DNA of 64,000 nucleotides, taken from positions 1,375,501 through 1,439,500 of the forward strand of contig NZ_QHCS01000001.1 of the NCBI RefSeq assembly GCF_003545875.1. Reading direction: 5' to 3'. The DNA is from Leptospira stimsonii. GTDB lineage: Bacteria > Spirochaetota > Leptospiria > Leptospirales > Leptospiraceae. This document shows, in pieces, positions 11,193-21,648 of the stretch (positions are counted from its first letter, which is position 1; each line of letters begins with the position of its first letter). A program made the position numbers and the translations under genes. Below the pieces are notes generated by a model. It saw only the letters and a program-made list of their open reading frames with translations. It was not told where the DNA came from and ran no database searches.

Positions 11193-11942
11193 TTAGAATC
11201 CGATCATCATTCCGCCGTCGACTCGAAGGGTCGTTCCCGTGATCCAATCCGCTTCGTTCGAAGCGAAAAAATGAATCGCGGAAGAGATGGATTCTTCCGG
11301 ATTTCTTTCTATCTTGAGAGGGATCGTTTTTAAAATTCCTTCTTTTATCTCTTGGGAGAGGCCAGGAGCGAAATCGTTCGCGATAAATCCGGATGCGACG
11401 CAGTTGACGGTCACGTTTCTAGAAGCGAGTTCTCTCGCGGAAGATTTTGTAAGCGCCATAAGACCTGCCTTTGCGGAAGAGTAATTGGCTTGTCCTCCGT
11501 TTCCATAAAAACCGGAAACAGAACCGATATTGATGATTCGTCCCCATTCTTTTTTGATCATATACTTCGCGGCGGCTTGTGTGCCTAAGAACGCCCCCTT
11601 CAGATTTACGTCAAAAACCTGGTCCCATTTTTCTTCGCTCATTCTCAAAAGAAGATCGTCCTTGATGATTCCCGCGTTGTTGATCCAAATGTCCAGACTC
11701 CCGGTTTCTTTGAATGCAAAATCCGCAAGTTCTTTGATCTGGTTTTTCTCTTTTACGTCGCAGAGTTTTCCGAGGACCTTTCCCGTTTTTAAGGATTTTA
11801 ATTCTTCGATCGTTTTTTCCAGAAGAATCGGATCCACATCGGATACGACGACATTGCCGTTTTTCGTTAAAAAATTTCTTGCCGTTACTTTTCCGATCCC
11901 TCTTGCAGAACCCGTGACTACGATTGTTTTTCCTGAAAACAT
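11193..11942 (-). CDS. SDR-family oxidoreductase, FabG-like
   Basis: A 249-residue short-chain dehydrogenase/reductase. The NAD(P)-binding motif TGSARGIG is at 10-17 and NNAG at about 88-91. The catalytic Ser lies in the GSVSG segment with YSSAK (Tyr-x3-Lys, about 152-156), and the C-terminal block TGTTLRVDGGMMIGF is typical of 3-oxoacyl-ACP reductases. An RBS (GGAGGAG) precedes the ATG. It lies 61 bp after a MarR-type regulator on the same strand. A 24-bp palindrome in the gap is shared with the regulator's own start, so MarR control is likely. The substrate is unknown. Confidence 0.9.
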   Translation of the reverse strand: MFSGKTIVVTGSARGIGKVTARNFLTKNGNVVVSDVDPILLEKTIEELKSLKTGKVLGKLCDVKEKNQIKELADFAFKETGSLDIWINNAGIIKDDLLLRMSEEKWDQVFDVNLKGAFLGTQAAAKYMIKKEWGRIINIGSVSGFYGNGGQANYSSAKAGLMALTKSSARELASRNVTVNCVASGFIANDFAPGLSQEIKEGILKTIPLKIERNPEESISSAIHFFASNEADWITGTTLRVDGGMMIGF

Positions 11943-11956
11943 AAACTCCTCCGTTT

Positions 11957-11980
11957 ATTTATTTCGATGTCGAAATAAAT
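11957..11980. promoter_or_regulatory. Perfect palindrome, probable MarR operator for the SDR gene
   Basis: Arms ATTTATTTCGA (11957-11967) and TCGAAATAAAT (11970-11980) are perfect 11-bp inverted repeats around TG, just upstream of the SDR RBS. A near-identical palindrome lies at the start of the MarR gene (12431-12454). Confidence 0.85.
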
Positions 11981-12003
11981 GGTGCTTAAAAAATGAATCT
12001 CTC

Positions 12004-12432
12004 TTATTTTTCAAAATTAGAATGCATCCTATCCAGTAGACGGACAAAGGTTTCTTTTTCATCGGGACCGAATCCCTTGTATAATCTTTGTGTCGTCGTC
12101 TGGGAAGCGCGGATCACGGCTTCTCTCGCGGTTTTTCCCTTAGCGGTCAATACTGCGGTAAACACGCGTTCGTCGGCGCTGGATTGAATTCTTTTTATAT
12201 ATTTCAATTCTTCCATTTTATCCAAAAGTGCAGTGATCGTCGAGTTGGTTCGATCCAATACCTTTGCGAGTTCACTCATCGTCATTTCCCCGGAAGCTCC
12301 GAGTGCGTAAAGAACTCCTCCGTGGGCGGGGACAAGATCCTTAATCCCTTCCTTTTCGAATTCTTTGGCTAAGAATTTCTGGATTCGGTCTCTCGTTCTG
12401 GATAAGAGATGGATTGCGAATTCTTGTTTCAT
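12004..12432 (-). CDS. MarR-family transcriptional regulator
   Basis: A 142-residue winged-helix protein. The recognition region GEMTMSELAKVLDRTNSTITALLDKMEELKYIKR (about 49-82) has the MarR pattern of HTH followed by the wing, with helices before and after for dimerisation. MarR proteins are dimeric repressors usually released by small ligands. A palindrome of the same sequence as that before the downstream SDR gene abuts its ATG, which suggests autorepression and control of the SDR. No Shine-Dalgarno box is seen; the operator half-site occupies that position. Confidence 0.9.
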   Translation of the reverse strand: MKQEFAIHLLSRTRDRIQKFLAKEFEKEGIKDLVPAHGGVLYALGASGEMTMSELAKVLDRTNSTITALLDKMEELKYIKRIQSSADERVFTAVLTAKGKTAREAVIRASQTTTQRLYKGFGPDEKETFVRLLDRMHSNFEK

Positions 12433-12454
12433 CTATTTCGATGTCGAAGTAAAT
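12431..12454. promoter_or_regulatory. Second palindrome, abutting the marR start codon
   Basis: CTATTTCGA-TG-TCGAAGTAA, with the outer bases extending to ATCTATTTCGA and TCGAAGTAAAT. The arms differ by one base each from the perfect palindrome at 11957-11980. The site begins inside the start codon of the MarR gene and covers the place where an RBS would lie. Confidence 0.8.
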
Positions 12455-12603
12455 CTATTTTATTGTCAACACAAAATTCGAAGTCCGCATCCAAATATTT
12501 CCGTCTATTTTTGAAAGATTGCCGAATTCGATTCTTTCGCGTATTCTTTACTGGAAGGTGGAAAAGAATTTGAATGAGATTCGTCCACCAAAGAAAGGTT
12601 TTT

Positions 12604-12740
12604 AGGTGTTCCTGCACGGGGATTTGTGCTTGCAAAATTAGAATTTTGTGATATGGAAGCGTCACCCGAAGTTTTTCCGCCACCGAAACTCAAGGATTCG
12701 CTCATCAATCCCTCCACCCAAAATCAGGGTGTGGCGCGCG
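12604..12740. repeat. Dispersed element of about 135 bp, copy 1
   Basis: Shares a long similar stretch with 44265-44410: a GTTCCT box, AAATTAGAATTTTGTGATAT, then CACCCGAAGTTTTTCCGCC, GATTCGCTC and a CTCCACCC block. Reading either copy on the minus strand gives the peptide pattern SESLSxGGGKTSGDxSISQNSNF, but no continuous gene supports translation. Confidence 0.75.
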
Positions 12741-12842
12741 GCTTTTTACGGAAGAATTGTCGTAACTACGAAGGATTTTTTTAAAGATCCAGTCAACTTG
12801 CGTTTAAGGAGATGATTCTTCCGGGAAGGGGTGTTTTAAAAA

Positions 12843-13696
12843 TTACCATCGACTTACGATTTTTATTTTTGTAAAAGGGTTCGGATCGTTTCTCGGGTCG
12901 ATTGCCGTATTTTCCATTACTTCCACTTCGATCGGGATTCCTTTTTGATCGATGCAAAGATCTATCTTATTGTCGTTTTCTTCGATGTCCGCAATTTGTA
13001 AGCGGAATTCCGAATCCGTTTTCTTTTCGTTTATTCATTTGATTCTGAACCTCTCGAGTTCTCATAACCCGAGTTCCACTCCGTCCGTCAACCTGACCCC
13101 TCCGAACCAAAAGATTCGAACGACCGAAACGGTTTTGGATCTGGACAATCGGTCCCGCGCTCCGTCTCGTTGTACGGATAGTCGGGCCCAAGTTCGAAGT
13201 GTTCCGCATAACTTAGAACAGGTCCTTCCGCCAAGGAAGGGACGCTTATCTTTTGTCCTCGAAAGCTTTGTCCGTCTCGGCTTCTTAAGTCGTTGATAAT
13301 TCGAACCTCGACCGGTTCGTTCTCCGGAAAATTTCCGAATTCTCCAAGCAAAAGAATCGTCCTGAGTTCGAATTCTTCCAGAGCGGACCGTAACAAAGGA
13401 AATGGGAAGCAGTTCTCCTTTCTTTGTAAGGATTTGAAAATCGGAAGCGTCGAGGGTTTCCGGATCGATCCCATGCGAAAATACGAGAGGCATTCCGACT
13501 TTCCCCGGTGCATTCTTCCAAAAAAAACGATCGTAACGGCGACGCATTGTCTAAGCCCGAAGAAGGCGGAAATTATGTTCGCTTTTCTTGTATGGTTGAT
13601 CTTCGGATCTTTGTTTGATAGCCTATAATTCGTCGCTGAAATACAACTTCCAAACAAAAATAGTAATAGGAATATTCGACTCGAGTGGTCGGACAA
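12843..13696 (-). pseudogene. Frameshifted exported (lipo)protein gene
   Basis: One ancestral protein can be followed through several frame changes. It starts at TTG 13696 (RBS GGAG) with a signal-like segment FLLLFLFGSC, moves to a second frame at RYDRFFWKNAPGKVGMPLVF (about 13540-13480), and returns to the first frame near 13385 (ALEEFELRTILLLGEFGN). It leaves again near 13140 (TVSVVRIFWFGGVRLTDG), meets in-frame stops near 13060-13020, and ends with IEENDNKIDLCIDQKGIPIE and the stop at 12843-12845. The peptides read as one hydrophilic exported protein of about 280 residues. At least three frameshifts plus stops argue for true decay. The family is not recognised. Confidence 0.75.
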
Positions 13697-13874
13697 GTTG
13701 AATTCCTCCGAAGGCGATGCTTTGGTTCTTTCTTTATGGAATCAAGAATGTAGAAGAGAGGATTCCTCGTGAAAGAAAGCCGAGTTTCTTCTTTGTCAAC
13801 AAAAAGAATTAGAAGGAATACCGTCTTGACAGCTTCCATTCTAAGATTTTTGATTCCATTAAAGACGAAGAGAT

Positions 13875-15596
<1,722 letters not shown>

Positions 15597-15633
15597 CCGG
15601 GCTGTCGGAGTTACAAGTCTGCCAAGAAAAAGA

Positions 15634-15672
15634 ATTCTTTCTTTCCATTTTTAAAAAATCGAAAGAAAGAAT
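15634..15672. terminator. Hairpin between convergent genes
   Basis: ATTCTTTCTTTC (15634-15645) and GAAAGAAAGAAT (15661-15672) form a perfect 12-bp inverted repeat with an A/T-rich loop in the gap between the convergent GH13 and dienelactone hydrolase genes. It could act as a bidirectional terminator, although the stem is A/T-rich. Confidence 0.6.
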
Positions 15673-15687
15673 CTCGAGTTTGAAAGA

Positions 15688-16482
15688 TCAAGCCTTCGGT
15701 TTTGGAAAAATTTCCTTAAAGAAAGAAAGCAATTCTATCCAAGATCTACGATCCGCCTTTGCGTTGTAAGCCGCCCCCTTGGAATTGTCGTTTCCCGCTT
15801 CTTTGATGGTAAAGGAGTGCACGGCTCCGCCATAAGAAATAAATTGCCAGTCGATTCCTGCCTTTCTCATCTCATCCTGAAACGTGTCCACCTCGTCTTT
15901 TTTTACGAAAGGATCGTCTGCGCCGTGTAATACGAGAACCTTCCCAGCGATGTTTTTCGCGTCTTCCATATTAGGAGTTTGTAATCCTCCGTGAAAACTC
16001 ACGGTTCCCTTAATCGGCGCCCCGCTCCGTGCGAGTTCCAAAGCCACGGTTCCGCCGAAACAATAACCGATCGCCGCGATATTCTGCGCGTCCACTTCCG
16101 GTTGCGATTTTAATGTTTCTAATGCCGCCGTGATTCGAGCTCTCATCAGTTTGCGGTCTTGTTTGAATTGACCGGCTAACTTAGAAGCTTCTTCCATTCC
16201 TTTGGGTCGAATGCCTTTTCCGTAGATGTCCACTGCAAACGCAACGTAACCTAACTCGGCAAGTTTATCCGCCCGCATTTTGGAATTTTCTCCTAAGCCG
16301 AGCCAATCGTGTACGACCAGGATACCCGGCGCAGTTTTTTTAGAACCGAGCTCGGGATAGGCAATGTATCCTTCTAAAGTGGTTTCTCCCTCTTGATAGA
16401 CGATGTTTTTTGAAATCGTTTTGGCCGCTATGGAAACGGAGAATAACTGTAAGACCGCAAAAAAGGTTAAGAATTTCTTCAT
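15688..16482 (-). CDS. Exported dienelactone hydrolase family protein
   Basis: I chose the ATG at 16482 because it begins a signal peptide (MKKFLTFFAVLQLFSVSIAA) and has GAGG upstream; a longer frame starts at 16572. The 264-residue product has the dienelactone hydrolase triad: nucleophile in GYCFGG, Asp in HGADDPF and His in GAVHSF. VVHDWLGL near the front is the oxyanion region. These alpha/beta hydrolases cleave lactones or esters; the substrate here is unknown. The signal peptide implies a periplasmic or exported enzyme. Confidence 0.9.
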   Translation of the reverse strand: MKKFLTFFAVLQLFSVSIAAKTISKNIVYQEGETTLEGYIAYPELGSKKTAPGILVVHDWLGLGENSKMRADKLAELGYVAFAVDIYGKGIRPKGMEEASKLAGQFKQDRKLMRARITAALETLKSQPEVDAQNIAAIGYCFGGTVALELARSGAPIKGTVSFHGGLQTPNMEDAKNIAGKVLVLHGADDPFVKKDEVDTFQDEMRKAGIDWQFISYGGAVHSFTIKEAGNDNSKGAAYNAKADRRSWIELLSFFKEIFPKPKA

Positions 16483-16994
16483 GAATCGATTTACCTCGTT
16501 TTTCTTTTGACAGATTTCTATTGGAAAAGCAATGAATTTTAGAACCAACTTTCCATTAAAAGTAGGTTTCATTCCACAATCTAAGGCGGTTGGAGAAGCG
16601 TTTCTTGAACGTAAGATTCGCTTCGTTTGGTCCCATTTTTTTCCTGCCTTCCATCGTTCTATGGAATATATGCAGAATCTATTATGTTATAGAAATCGTA
16701 TTTTCACTATTGTCTCTGATGGCGATGCCCGAGAGTTCGAAACGATCTTCGTTTGTGTTCAGCGGCTCATCGTTCGGAAACGTTCGCGACGTCTCGTTTT
16801 AAATCTTTATAACGAAGGGCGTATCTTTTTCACTTTTCTTTTCAGAAAGGAGGATAAAAGCGAAACTTCCGGAAGAAAAAATTTGATAAAAATGGTTCGC
16901 GTCCTTTGTAAAGACTTGAACGAAAATGAATTCCTATTATTTATCGTCACTCATCATTCTTCAAATATGAAACGAAATCACATACGAGGTCGAG
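16483..16994. other. Intergenic, no supported gene
   Basis: About 510 bp between divergent genes. An open frame crossing it into the cyclase gene has no family similarity and overlaps a certain gene. The region should carry promoters in both directions, but I could not place one. Confidence 0.5.
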
Positions 16995-18911
16995 ATGCTA
17001 AAACGAAGAAAGTTATTATTTCCTTTGCTCTGTATTTTTCTTTGGAGCCTCTCATTCAACGCCTGTGGATCGTCCGGAAATTCTAAAATTCCTCCTCGCG
17101 CCGAAAAAGGAATTTTGGATCTGAGAGACTGGGATTTCAACTCCGACGGAATCGTAAAACTGGACGGGGAATGGTCCTTTGTCTGGAAACAACTTCCTCT
17201 TTCCAAGCCGAACACGATTCTTCCCGATTCGAAAACGTATTTTGTTCCTGTTCCCGATAACTGGAATTCCTATAAGGAGATCGGAGATATCAATTCGGCG
17301 TCGGCCTACGGTTATGGAACGTTTACTCTGAGGGTTTTGTTAAACGAAACTCAAATCCCTCTTGGACTTCGTTTTCAGGACGTCGGTACGGCCGCGGCGA
17401 TTTGGGTGAACGGCAAAAAATTAATCCGAAGTGGAGTGGTCGGAACCGATGAAAACACTTCAAGGCCGCAGTATCTTCCGCGATATATAGACGTTCCCGC
17501 AGACAACAACGAAGCCTTGATCCAAGTCGAAGTCTCCAACTTTCATCATTTTAAAGGTGGGATCTGGGAAACGATTCGTCTTGGAAGTCGGAAGAGCATA
17601 CAGGACGATAAGGAAAATCGATCTGCGACCGAGATGTTTCTTTTCGGAAGTATTGCGATCATGGCCCTCTATCACTTCGGTCTTTTTTCTTTAAGGAGAA
17701 AAGACAACTCGAGTTTGTTCTTCGGTTTATTTTGTTTTGTCATCGTCGTTCGTCTACTTACTACCGGAGAACGATTTCTTCTACAAAAATTTCCGGACAT
17801 ACCTTGGGAGCTCGGAAGTAAGTTGGAATATCTTTCTTTTTATCTTGCGTGGCCGATTTTTCAGAAATACATGGACAGTATTTTTCCGGGGGACATGCCA
17901 CCGTTGGTTACAAAGATCGCCACTGCAGTCGTCGGCTTCTTTTCGCTTATCATTTTGTTTTTTCCCACTAGAATTTTCGCACTAACACTTCTTCCTTACC
18001 AAGGAATTCTTCTTCTTTATATACCATTCTTTTTCTTCTGGTCTGGAAGATTTATATATCGTAAACGCGATGGGGCAATCATCGCTGGGATCGGCGTCTT
18101 AGCATTGATCGCGGCCGCGATCAACGATATTCTACAAAGTCAAACTCTCGTGAGTCACGGATACTATCTTCCGATCGGACTTTTTTCGTTTATTTTCGCC
18201 CAGTCCTATATGCTTTCGCTGAAGTTTTCCTCCGCGTTTGTCTCGATCGAAAACTTATCTGCGGATCTAACGAGAACGAATCAATCCTATAGTCGTTTTG
18301 TTCCTTTGGAATTTTTGAAATTTCTCGGAAAAAAGAATATTACGGAAATTGAATTAGGAGATCAAACTCAAAAGGAAATGACGATCCTTTTCTCCGATAT
18401 ACGATCTTTTACACAACTCTCCGAAAAGATGACACCGAAGGATAATTTCGATTTTTTAAATTCTTATATGGGAAGAATGGGGCCGATCATTCGAAAACAT
18501 GGAGGCTTTGTTGATAAGTATTTAGGAGACGGGATCATGGCCCTTTTTCCGGATTCTCCCGATGACGCAGTGGAAGCGGCGAAGGAGATGAAATCAACAC
18601 TGGAAGAACACAACCAAAGTCGTTTGGAAAGAAATTACGATCCGATCCGAATCGGGATAGGAATTCATACCGGTGTTTTGATGTTGGGAACGATCGGAGA
18701 AGAGGCGAGGATGGACGGAACCGTCATCTCGGACGCCGTCAATCTTGCGTCTCGAATCGAAGGACTTACGAAAGAATATGGAGCGGATATACTTCTTTCC
18801 GATGAAAGTTATCAGAAAATACGAAATCGGCGGAAATATACGTTTCAGGAATTGGGCAAGGTTTCGGTAAAAGGAAAAGAAAACCTGATCGGTGTCTATG
18901 AAGTCAAATAA
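16995..18911 (+). CDS. Membrane adenylate/guanylate cyclase with 7TMR-DISM sensor
   Basis: A 638-residue protein. A lipoprotein-like signal (FNACGSSG, about 22-29) is followed by an extracellular beta-rich domain of the 7TMR-DISMED2 type (about 35-205). Seven hydrophobic segments (about 212-412) form the 7TM-DISM module. A linker then leads to a class III nucleotide cyclase domain (about 455-638) with FSDIRSFTQLSEK (first metal Asp), KYLGDGIMALF (second metal Asp) and SDAVNLASRIEGL. It probably makes cAMP in response to an external ligand. Its 3' end overlaps that of the WYL regulator by 16 bp, tail to tail. Confidence 0.93.
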   Translation: MLKRRKLLFPLLCIFLWSLSFNACGSSGNSKIPPRAEKGILDLRDWDFNSDGIVKLDGEWSFVWKQLPLSKPNTILPDSKTYFVPVPDNWNSYKEIGDINSASAYGYGTFTLRVLLNETQIPLGLRFQDVGTAAAIWVNGKKLIRSGVVGTDENTSRPQYLPRYIDVPADNNEALIQVEVSNFHHFKGGIWETIRLGSRKSIQDDKENRSATEMFLFGSIAIMALYHFGLFSLRRKDNSSLFFGLFCFVIVVRLLTTGERFLLQKFPDIPWELGSKLEYLSFYLAWPIFQKYMDSIFPGDMPPLVTKIATAVVGFFSLIILFFPTRIFALTLLPYQGILLLYIPFFFFWSGRFIYRKRDGAIIAGIGVLALIAAAINDILQSQTLVSHGYYLPIGLFSFIFAQSYMLSLKFSSAFVSIENLSADLTRTNQSYSRFVPLEFLKFLGKKNITEIELGDQTQKEMTILFSDIRSFTQLSEKMTPKDNFDFLNSYMGRMGPIIRKHGGFVDKYLGDGIMALFPDSPDDAVEAAKEMKSTLEEHNQSRLERNYDPIRIGIGIHTGVLMLGTIGEEARMDGTVISDAVNLASRIEGLTKEYGADILLSDESYQKIRNRRKYTFQELGKVSVKGKENLIGVYEVK

Positions 18912-19846
18912 GATTCAAGAATGGCGCTCGCGGAAGCTTTAATCGCTTCCCTCAATTCTTTAGGTTCGATTACGATCACTCTGTTCGCGAATCCTAGAAT
19001 GTTATGCTGAGCCCATTCTTTTGTTTCGAAATTGACACTTGCTCTTACCCAAGTGTCGTCTATTTTAGAGTATTCTAATATATAACTATATGCGAATTTT
19101 CTGAAATGTTCCAGTTCGTTGTTTTTGATTTTGAGGGAGACGGAATAGGACGGGAGTTTCGAGAAGAATTCCTGCGTGCTTTCCTGCCAGTGTTTTTCTA
19201 AGTCGAACTTTTTCGGTCGTTCAAAAGTTTCTCCGAGTTGTGCCTCGAGAATTCTTGAAATACGAAAGGTTCTAAATTCTTTTCCATATTTTGCGATGAG
19301 ATACCAAACCTTCCCTTTGGCTACAAGTCCTAAAGGAAGAACGATTCTTTTTTTGGAGGCTTCGTCCGACTTGTAACGAAGAATCACCTTTCGATTCTCC
19401 CAAACGGCTTCCTGCAATAAAGGAAGAAACGGGAATTCTTCCTTCCAATTTCCCCAACCCGCGCCGTCGATATGAATTCTTTGGCGAATCATCTCGGCTT
19501 CTTCTTGATAGGCCGCTGGGAGCGACGCCATAAATTTCATGAATGCGGAATCGAATTCCTTTTTTCTTCCGAGATCGGAAGCGATCCGTGTGGAACTCGT
19601 GAGAATCATCGAAAAGATCTCTTCCTTTTTCATACCGGTAAGATTGGTTCTATAACCCTGTGATAATTCCCAGCCACCTTTCGAACCTCTTTCCGCAAAA
19701 ACCGGAACGCCCGAAGCGCTGAGCGCTTCCATGTCCCTATGAATCGTTCTTTCCGAGACCTCGAGTTTACGGGCTAAATCTTTGGAAGAAATTCTTCCCT
19801 TTGCTTGGAGTTGAAGTAGAATGGAAAGTAATCGATCTGCGCGCAT
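18896..19846 (-). CDS. YafY-type HTH/WYL-domain transcriptional regulator
   Basis: A 316-residue regulator. An N-terminal DeoR/HTH_11-type winged helix (MRADRLLSILLQLQAKGRIS, then SERTIHRDMEAL at about 30-41) is followed by the WYL domain, with PLGLVAKGKVWYLIAKYGKEFRTFRISRI at about 166-194. The C-terminal WCX-like region ends at 316. WYL proteins bind small molecules or nucleic-acid ligands. It is divergent from the SDR gene at 19981. The gap contains two ATGACA-N5-TGTCAT palindromes, so it probably represses itself and the SDR gene. Confidence 0.92.
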   Translation of the reverse strand: MRADRLLSILLQLQAKGRISSKDLARKLEVSERTIHRDMEALSASGVPVFAERGSKGGWELSQGYRTNLTGMKKEEIFSMILTSSTRIASDLGRKKEFDSAFMKFMASLPAAYQEEAEMIRQRIHIDGAGWGNWKEEFPFLPLLQEAVWENRKVILRYKSDEASKKRIVLPLGLVAKGKVWYLIAKYGKEFRTFRISRILEAQLGETFERPKKFDLEKHWQESTQEFFSKLPSYSVSLKIKNNELEHFRKFAYSYILEYSKIDDTWVRASVNFETKEWAQHNILGFANRVIVIEPKELREAIKASASAILESYLTS

Positions 19847-19869
19847 GATTCAAGCTTAGCACAAAAAAT

Positions 19870-19886
19870 ATGACAAAATCTGTCAT
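19870..19886. promoter_or_regulatory. Palindrome ATGACA-N5-TGTCAT, site 1
   Basis: Perfect 6-bp arms with spacer AAATC, 24 bp upstream of the WYL regulator start. It repeats at 19941-19957; the centres are 71 bp apart, about seven helical turns. Confidence 0.82.
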
Positions 19887-19940
19887 GTATTTCTTTATAA
19901 AATCGAAAAAAATCCGTTTTTAGAAATCGCTTCCTGATAT

Positions 19941-19957
19941 ATGACAGAACTTGTCAT
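19941..19957. promoter_or_regulatory. Palindrome ATGACA-N5-TGTCAT, site 2
   Basis: Perfect 6-bp arms with spacer GAACT, 23 bp upstream of the SDR start codon at 19981. It is the same motif as site 1 and fits a WYL-regulator operator overlapping the SDR promoter. Confidence 0.82.
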
Positions 19958-19980
19958 CTTCTTCCAAGTAAGATGATAGA

Positions 19981-20862
19981 ATGAAAGAAAGGATTTTGGC
20001 TGGTAAGGTGGCTTTAGTAGCCGGAGGAACACGCGGTGCAGGAAGAGGCATCGCGATCTCGTTAGGTGAAGTAGGTGCTACCGTTTATGTTACGGGAAGA
20101 AGCACGAGAGCGTCTCGTTCGGAAATGAATCGTACGGAAACAATTGAAGATACGGTCGATTTGATCCACAAAAACGGTGGGAAAGCGTTTGCGATAAAAA
20201 CCGATCATACGGATTCCGATCAGGTTCGCGAACTCATACAAAAAATCGATCTTGAACAGGGTAGGTTGGATATTCTTGTCAACGACATTTGGGGAGGAGA
20301 TCCTTATATTCGTTGGGAGGAACGATTCTGGGAGCATTCTTTGGAAAACGGAATCAAGGTTCAAAGGACTTGTTTGGAATCGCACCTCATCACCAATTAT
20401 TTCGCCGCTCCTTTGATGATTCGAAATCGTTCGGGTTTAATCTTAGAGATCACCGACGGGATCGATTATCGTTATCGAGGAAATCTATATTACACTTTGA
20501 TAAAGTCTTCTATCATCAATCTTTCCCGTTGCATTTCTGAGGAATTGAAGCCGTACGGAATCACGGCTCTCTCTCTAACCCCCGGCTTTCTGAGGTCGGA
20601 GGCTATGCTCGATCACTTCGGAGTTGGCGAAGAAAATTGGAGGGACGCGACAAAAAAGGATCCGCACTTTATCGTTTCCGAAACTCCCGCTTATATCGGC
20701 CGAGCCGTGGCCGCGCTCGCCGCTGATAAGAACGTATTTTCAAAAACGGGAACTTCGACGAGTACTTGGAAATTATCGGAAGAATACGACTTTACGGATT
20801 TGGATGGAAGCCGCCCGCACTGGGGGAATTACTTTAAAGAAAAATTTGGAGAAGAATTATGA
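19981..20862 (+). CDS. SDR-family oxidoreductase
   Basis: A 293-residue short-chain dehydrogenase/reductase. The cofactor motif reads AGGTRGAGRGIA (about 15-26). The usual NNAG is replaced by VNDIWGG, a variant seen in DHRS1-like SDRs. A Tyr-x3-Lys active-site pattern (YYTLIK, about 170-175) is present. A long insertion after the WGG motif (EERFWEHSLENGIK) is typical of that subgroup. It is controlled together with the divergent WYL regulator through the shared palindromes. A small open frame overlaps its stop by 4 bp. Confidence 0.88.
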   Translation: MKERILAGKVALVAGGTRGAGRGIAISLGEVGATVYVTGRSTRASRSEMNRTETIEDTVDLIHKNGGKAFAIKTDHTDSDQVRELIQKIDLEQGRLDILVNDIWGGDPYIRWEERFWEHSLENGIKVQRTCLESHLITNYFAAPLMIRNRSGLILEITDGIDYRYRGNLYYTLIKSSIINLSRCISEELKPYGITALSLTPGFLRSEAMLDHFGVGEENWRDATKKDPHFIVSETPAYIGRAVAALAADKNVFSKTGTSTSTWKLSEEYDFTDLDGSRPHWGNYFKEKFGEEL

Positions 20863-21044
20863 AATCTGAATATTATCAAGATAGAGTTTTACTCGAATCC
20901 AATGACTTAGAGGTTTCTACCGGAATTTTGAGTATGGTTTCGCGAATTCTTTTCCCCGGTTCGCTTTCTGGAACGGTTTCCAACTTTTCCGAGACGGAAG
21001 CAAAATCGGAACCGGCTTTGCAATTGGAATCGACTGAATTGTAA
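20859..21044 (+). CDS. Possible small protein overlapping the SDR stop
   Basis: A 61-residue frame begins with an ATGA overlap at the SDR stop and has a GGAGAAG box upstream, which is the normal form of translational coupling. The sequence (MKSEYYQDRVLLESNDLEVS...) is acidic and serine/leucine-rich, with no known motif. It may be a real small gene or the start of a decayed longer one. Confidence 0.3.
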   Translation: MKSEYYQDRVLLESNDLEVSTGILSMVSRILFPGSLSGTVSNFSETEAKSEPALQLESTEL

Positions 21045-21234
21045 ATAAGAAAGATTCGATTCTTGTAACCGAAAGGAAGATCTCTTCTGAGAGAACCCAT
21101 CGTCCGTCGATTTTATTCACAATAGTTCGATTCTTTTTGGATAGAATAAGAATTGAATTCATGAAGACTTTTGAAAGAGTTCTTAAATTCTACGATTTGT
21201 TTTTGCACTTTAGATGATTTACAAGGAGAAATAA

Positions 21235-21621
21235 ATGAAACAGTATTTAGTAAGAATTTTGAGTTACGGTTTTTTAGTCTGGCTGATTCCTTTTGCCGTC
21301 GCGATTCCGTTTCACTCAAGGGATGGGAAACTCCTCGCCGATATATTTTTGTTTAAGACGGTTATGATTCTCGTAGGCAATCTCACCGGAAGCGTTTTGC
21401 TTTCTTTGCTTGCCGTGAAAATCTCAGGGAGAACGTTATCCATTCTTTTTATCACCGGAATCATCTGGCTTGCGATCAATTGGGGGTTGGACTTCTTGAT
21501 TTTGCTTCCGATGTCCAAAATGAGCGTCTCCGACTATTTCGTTCAAATCGGATTTCGATATCTTACGATCCTAATAGTAGCTTTCTCAATCGGGTGGGTC
21601 GTGGATAAAAGGTCGGCTTAA
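21235..21621 (+). CDS. Hypothetical four-TM membrane protein
   Basis: A 128-residue protein with ATG after AAGGAGAAATAA. Hydrophobic segments at about 7-27, 41-62, 66-88 and 103-121 suggest four membrane helices, and the C-terminus is short and basic. No motif is recognised. It is convergent with the PHP-domain gene, 28 bp apart. Confidence 0.75.
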   Translation: MKQYLVRILSYGFLVWLIPFAVAIPFHSRDGKLLADIFLFKTVMILVGNLTGSVLLSLLAVKISGRTLSILFITGIIWLAINWGLDFLILLPMSKMSVSDYFVQIGFRYLTILIVAFSIGWVVDKRSA

Positions 21622-21648
21622 TTTCGATTTGAATTCAAAGATATTCGT

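Noticed and set aside
12967..13547. Independent small genes on the minus strand
   Set aside because: Their peptides are fragments of one protein in different frames, listed as a pseudogene.
16532..17086. 184-codon frame crossing the gap before the cyclase gene
   Set aside because: Overlaps the cyclase signal region and has no family similarity or RBS.
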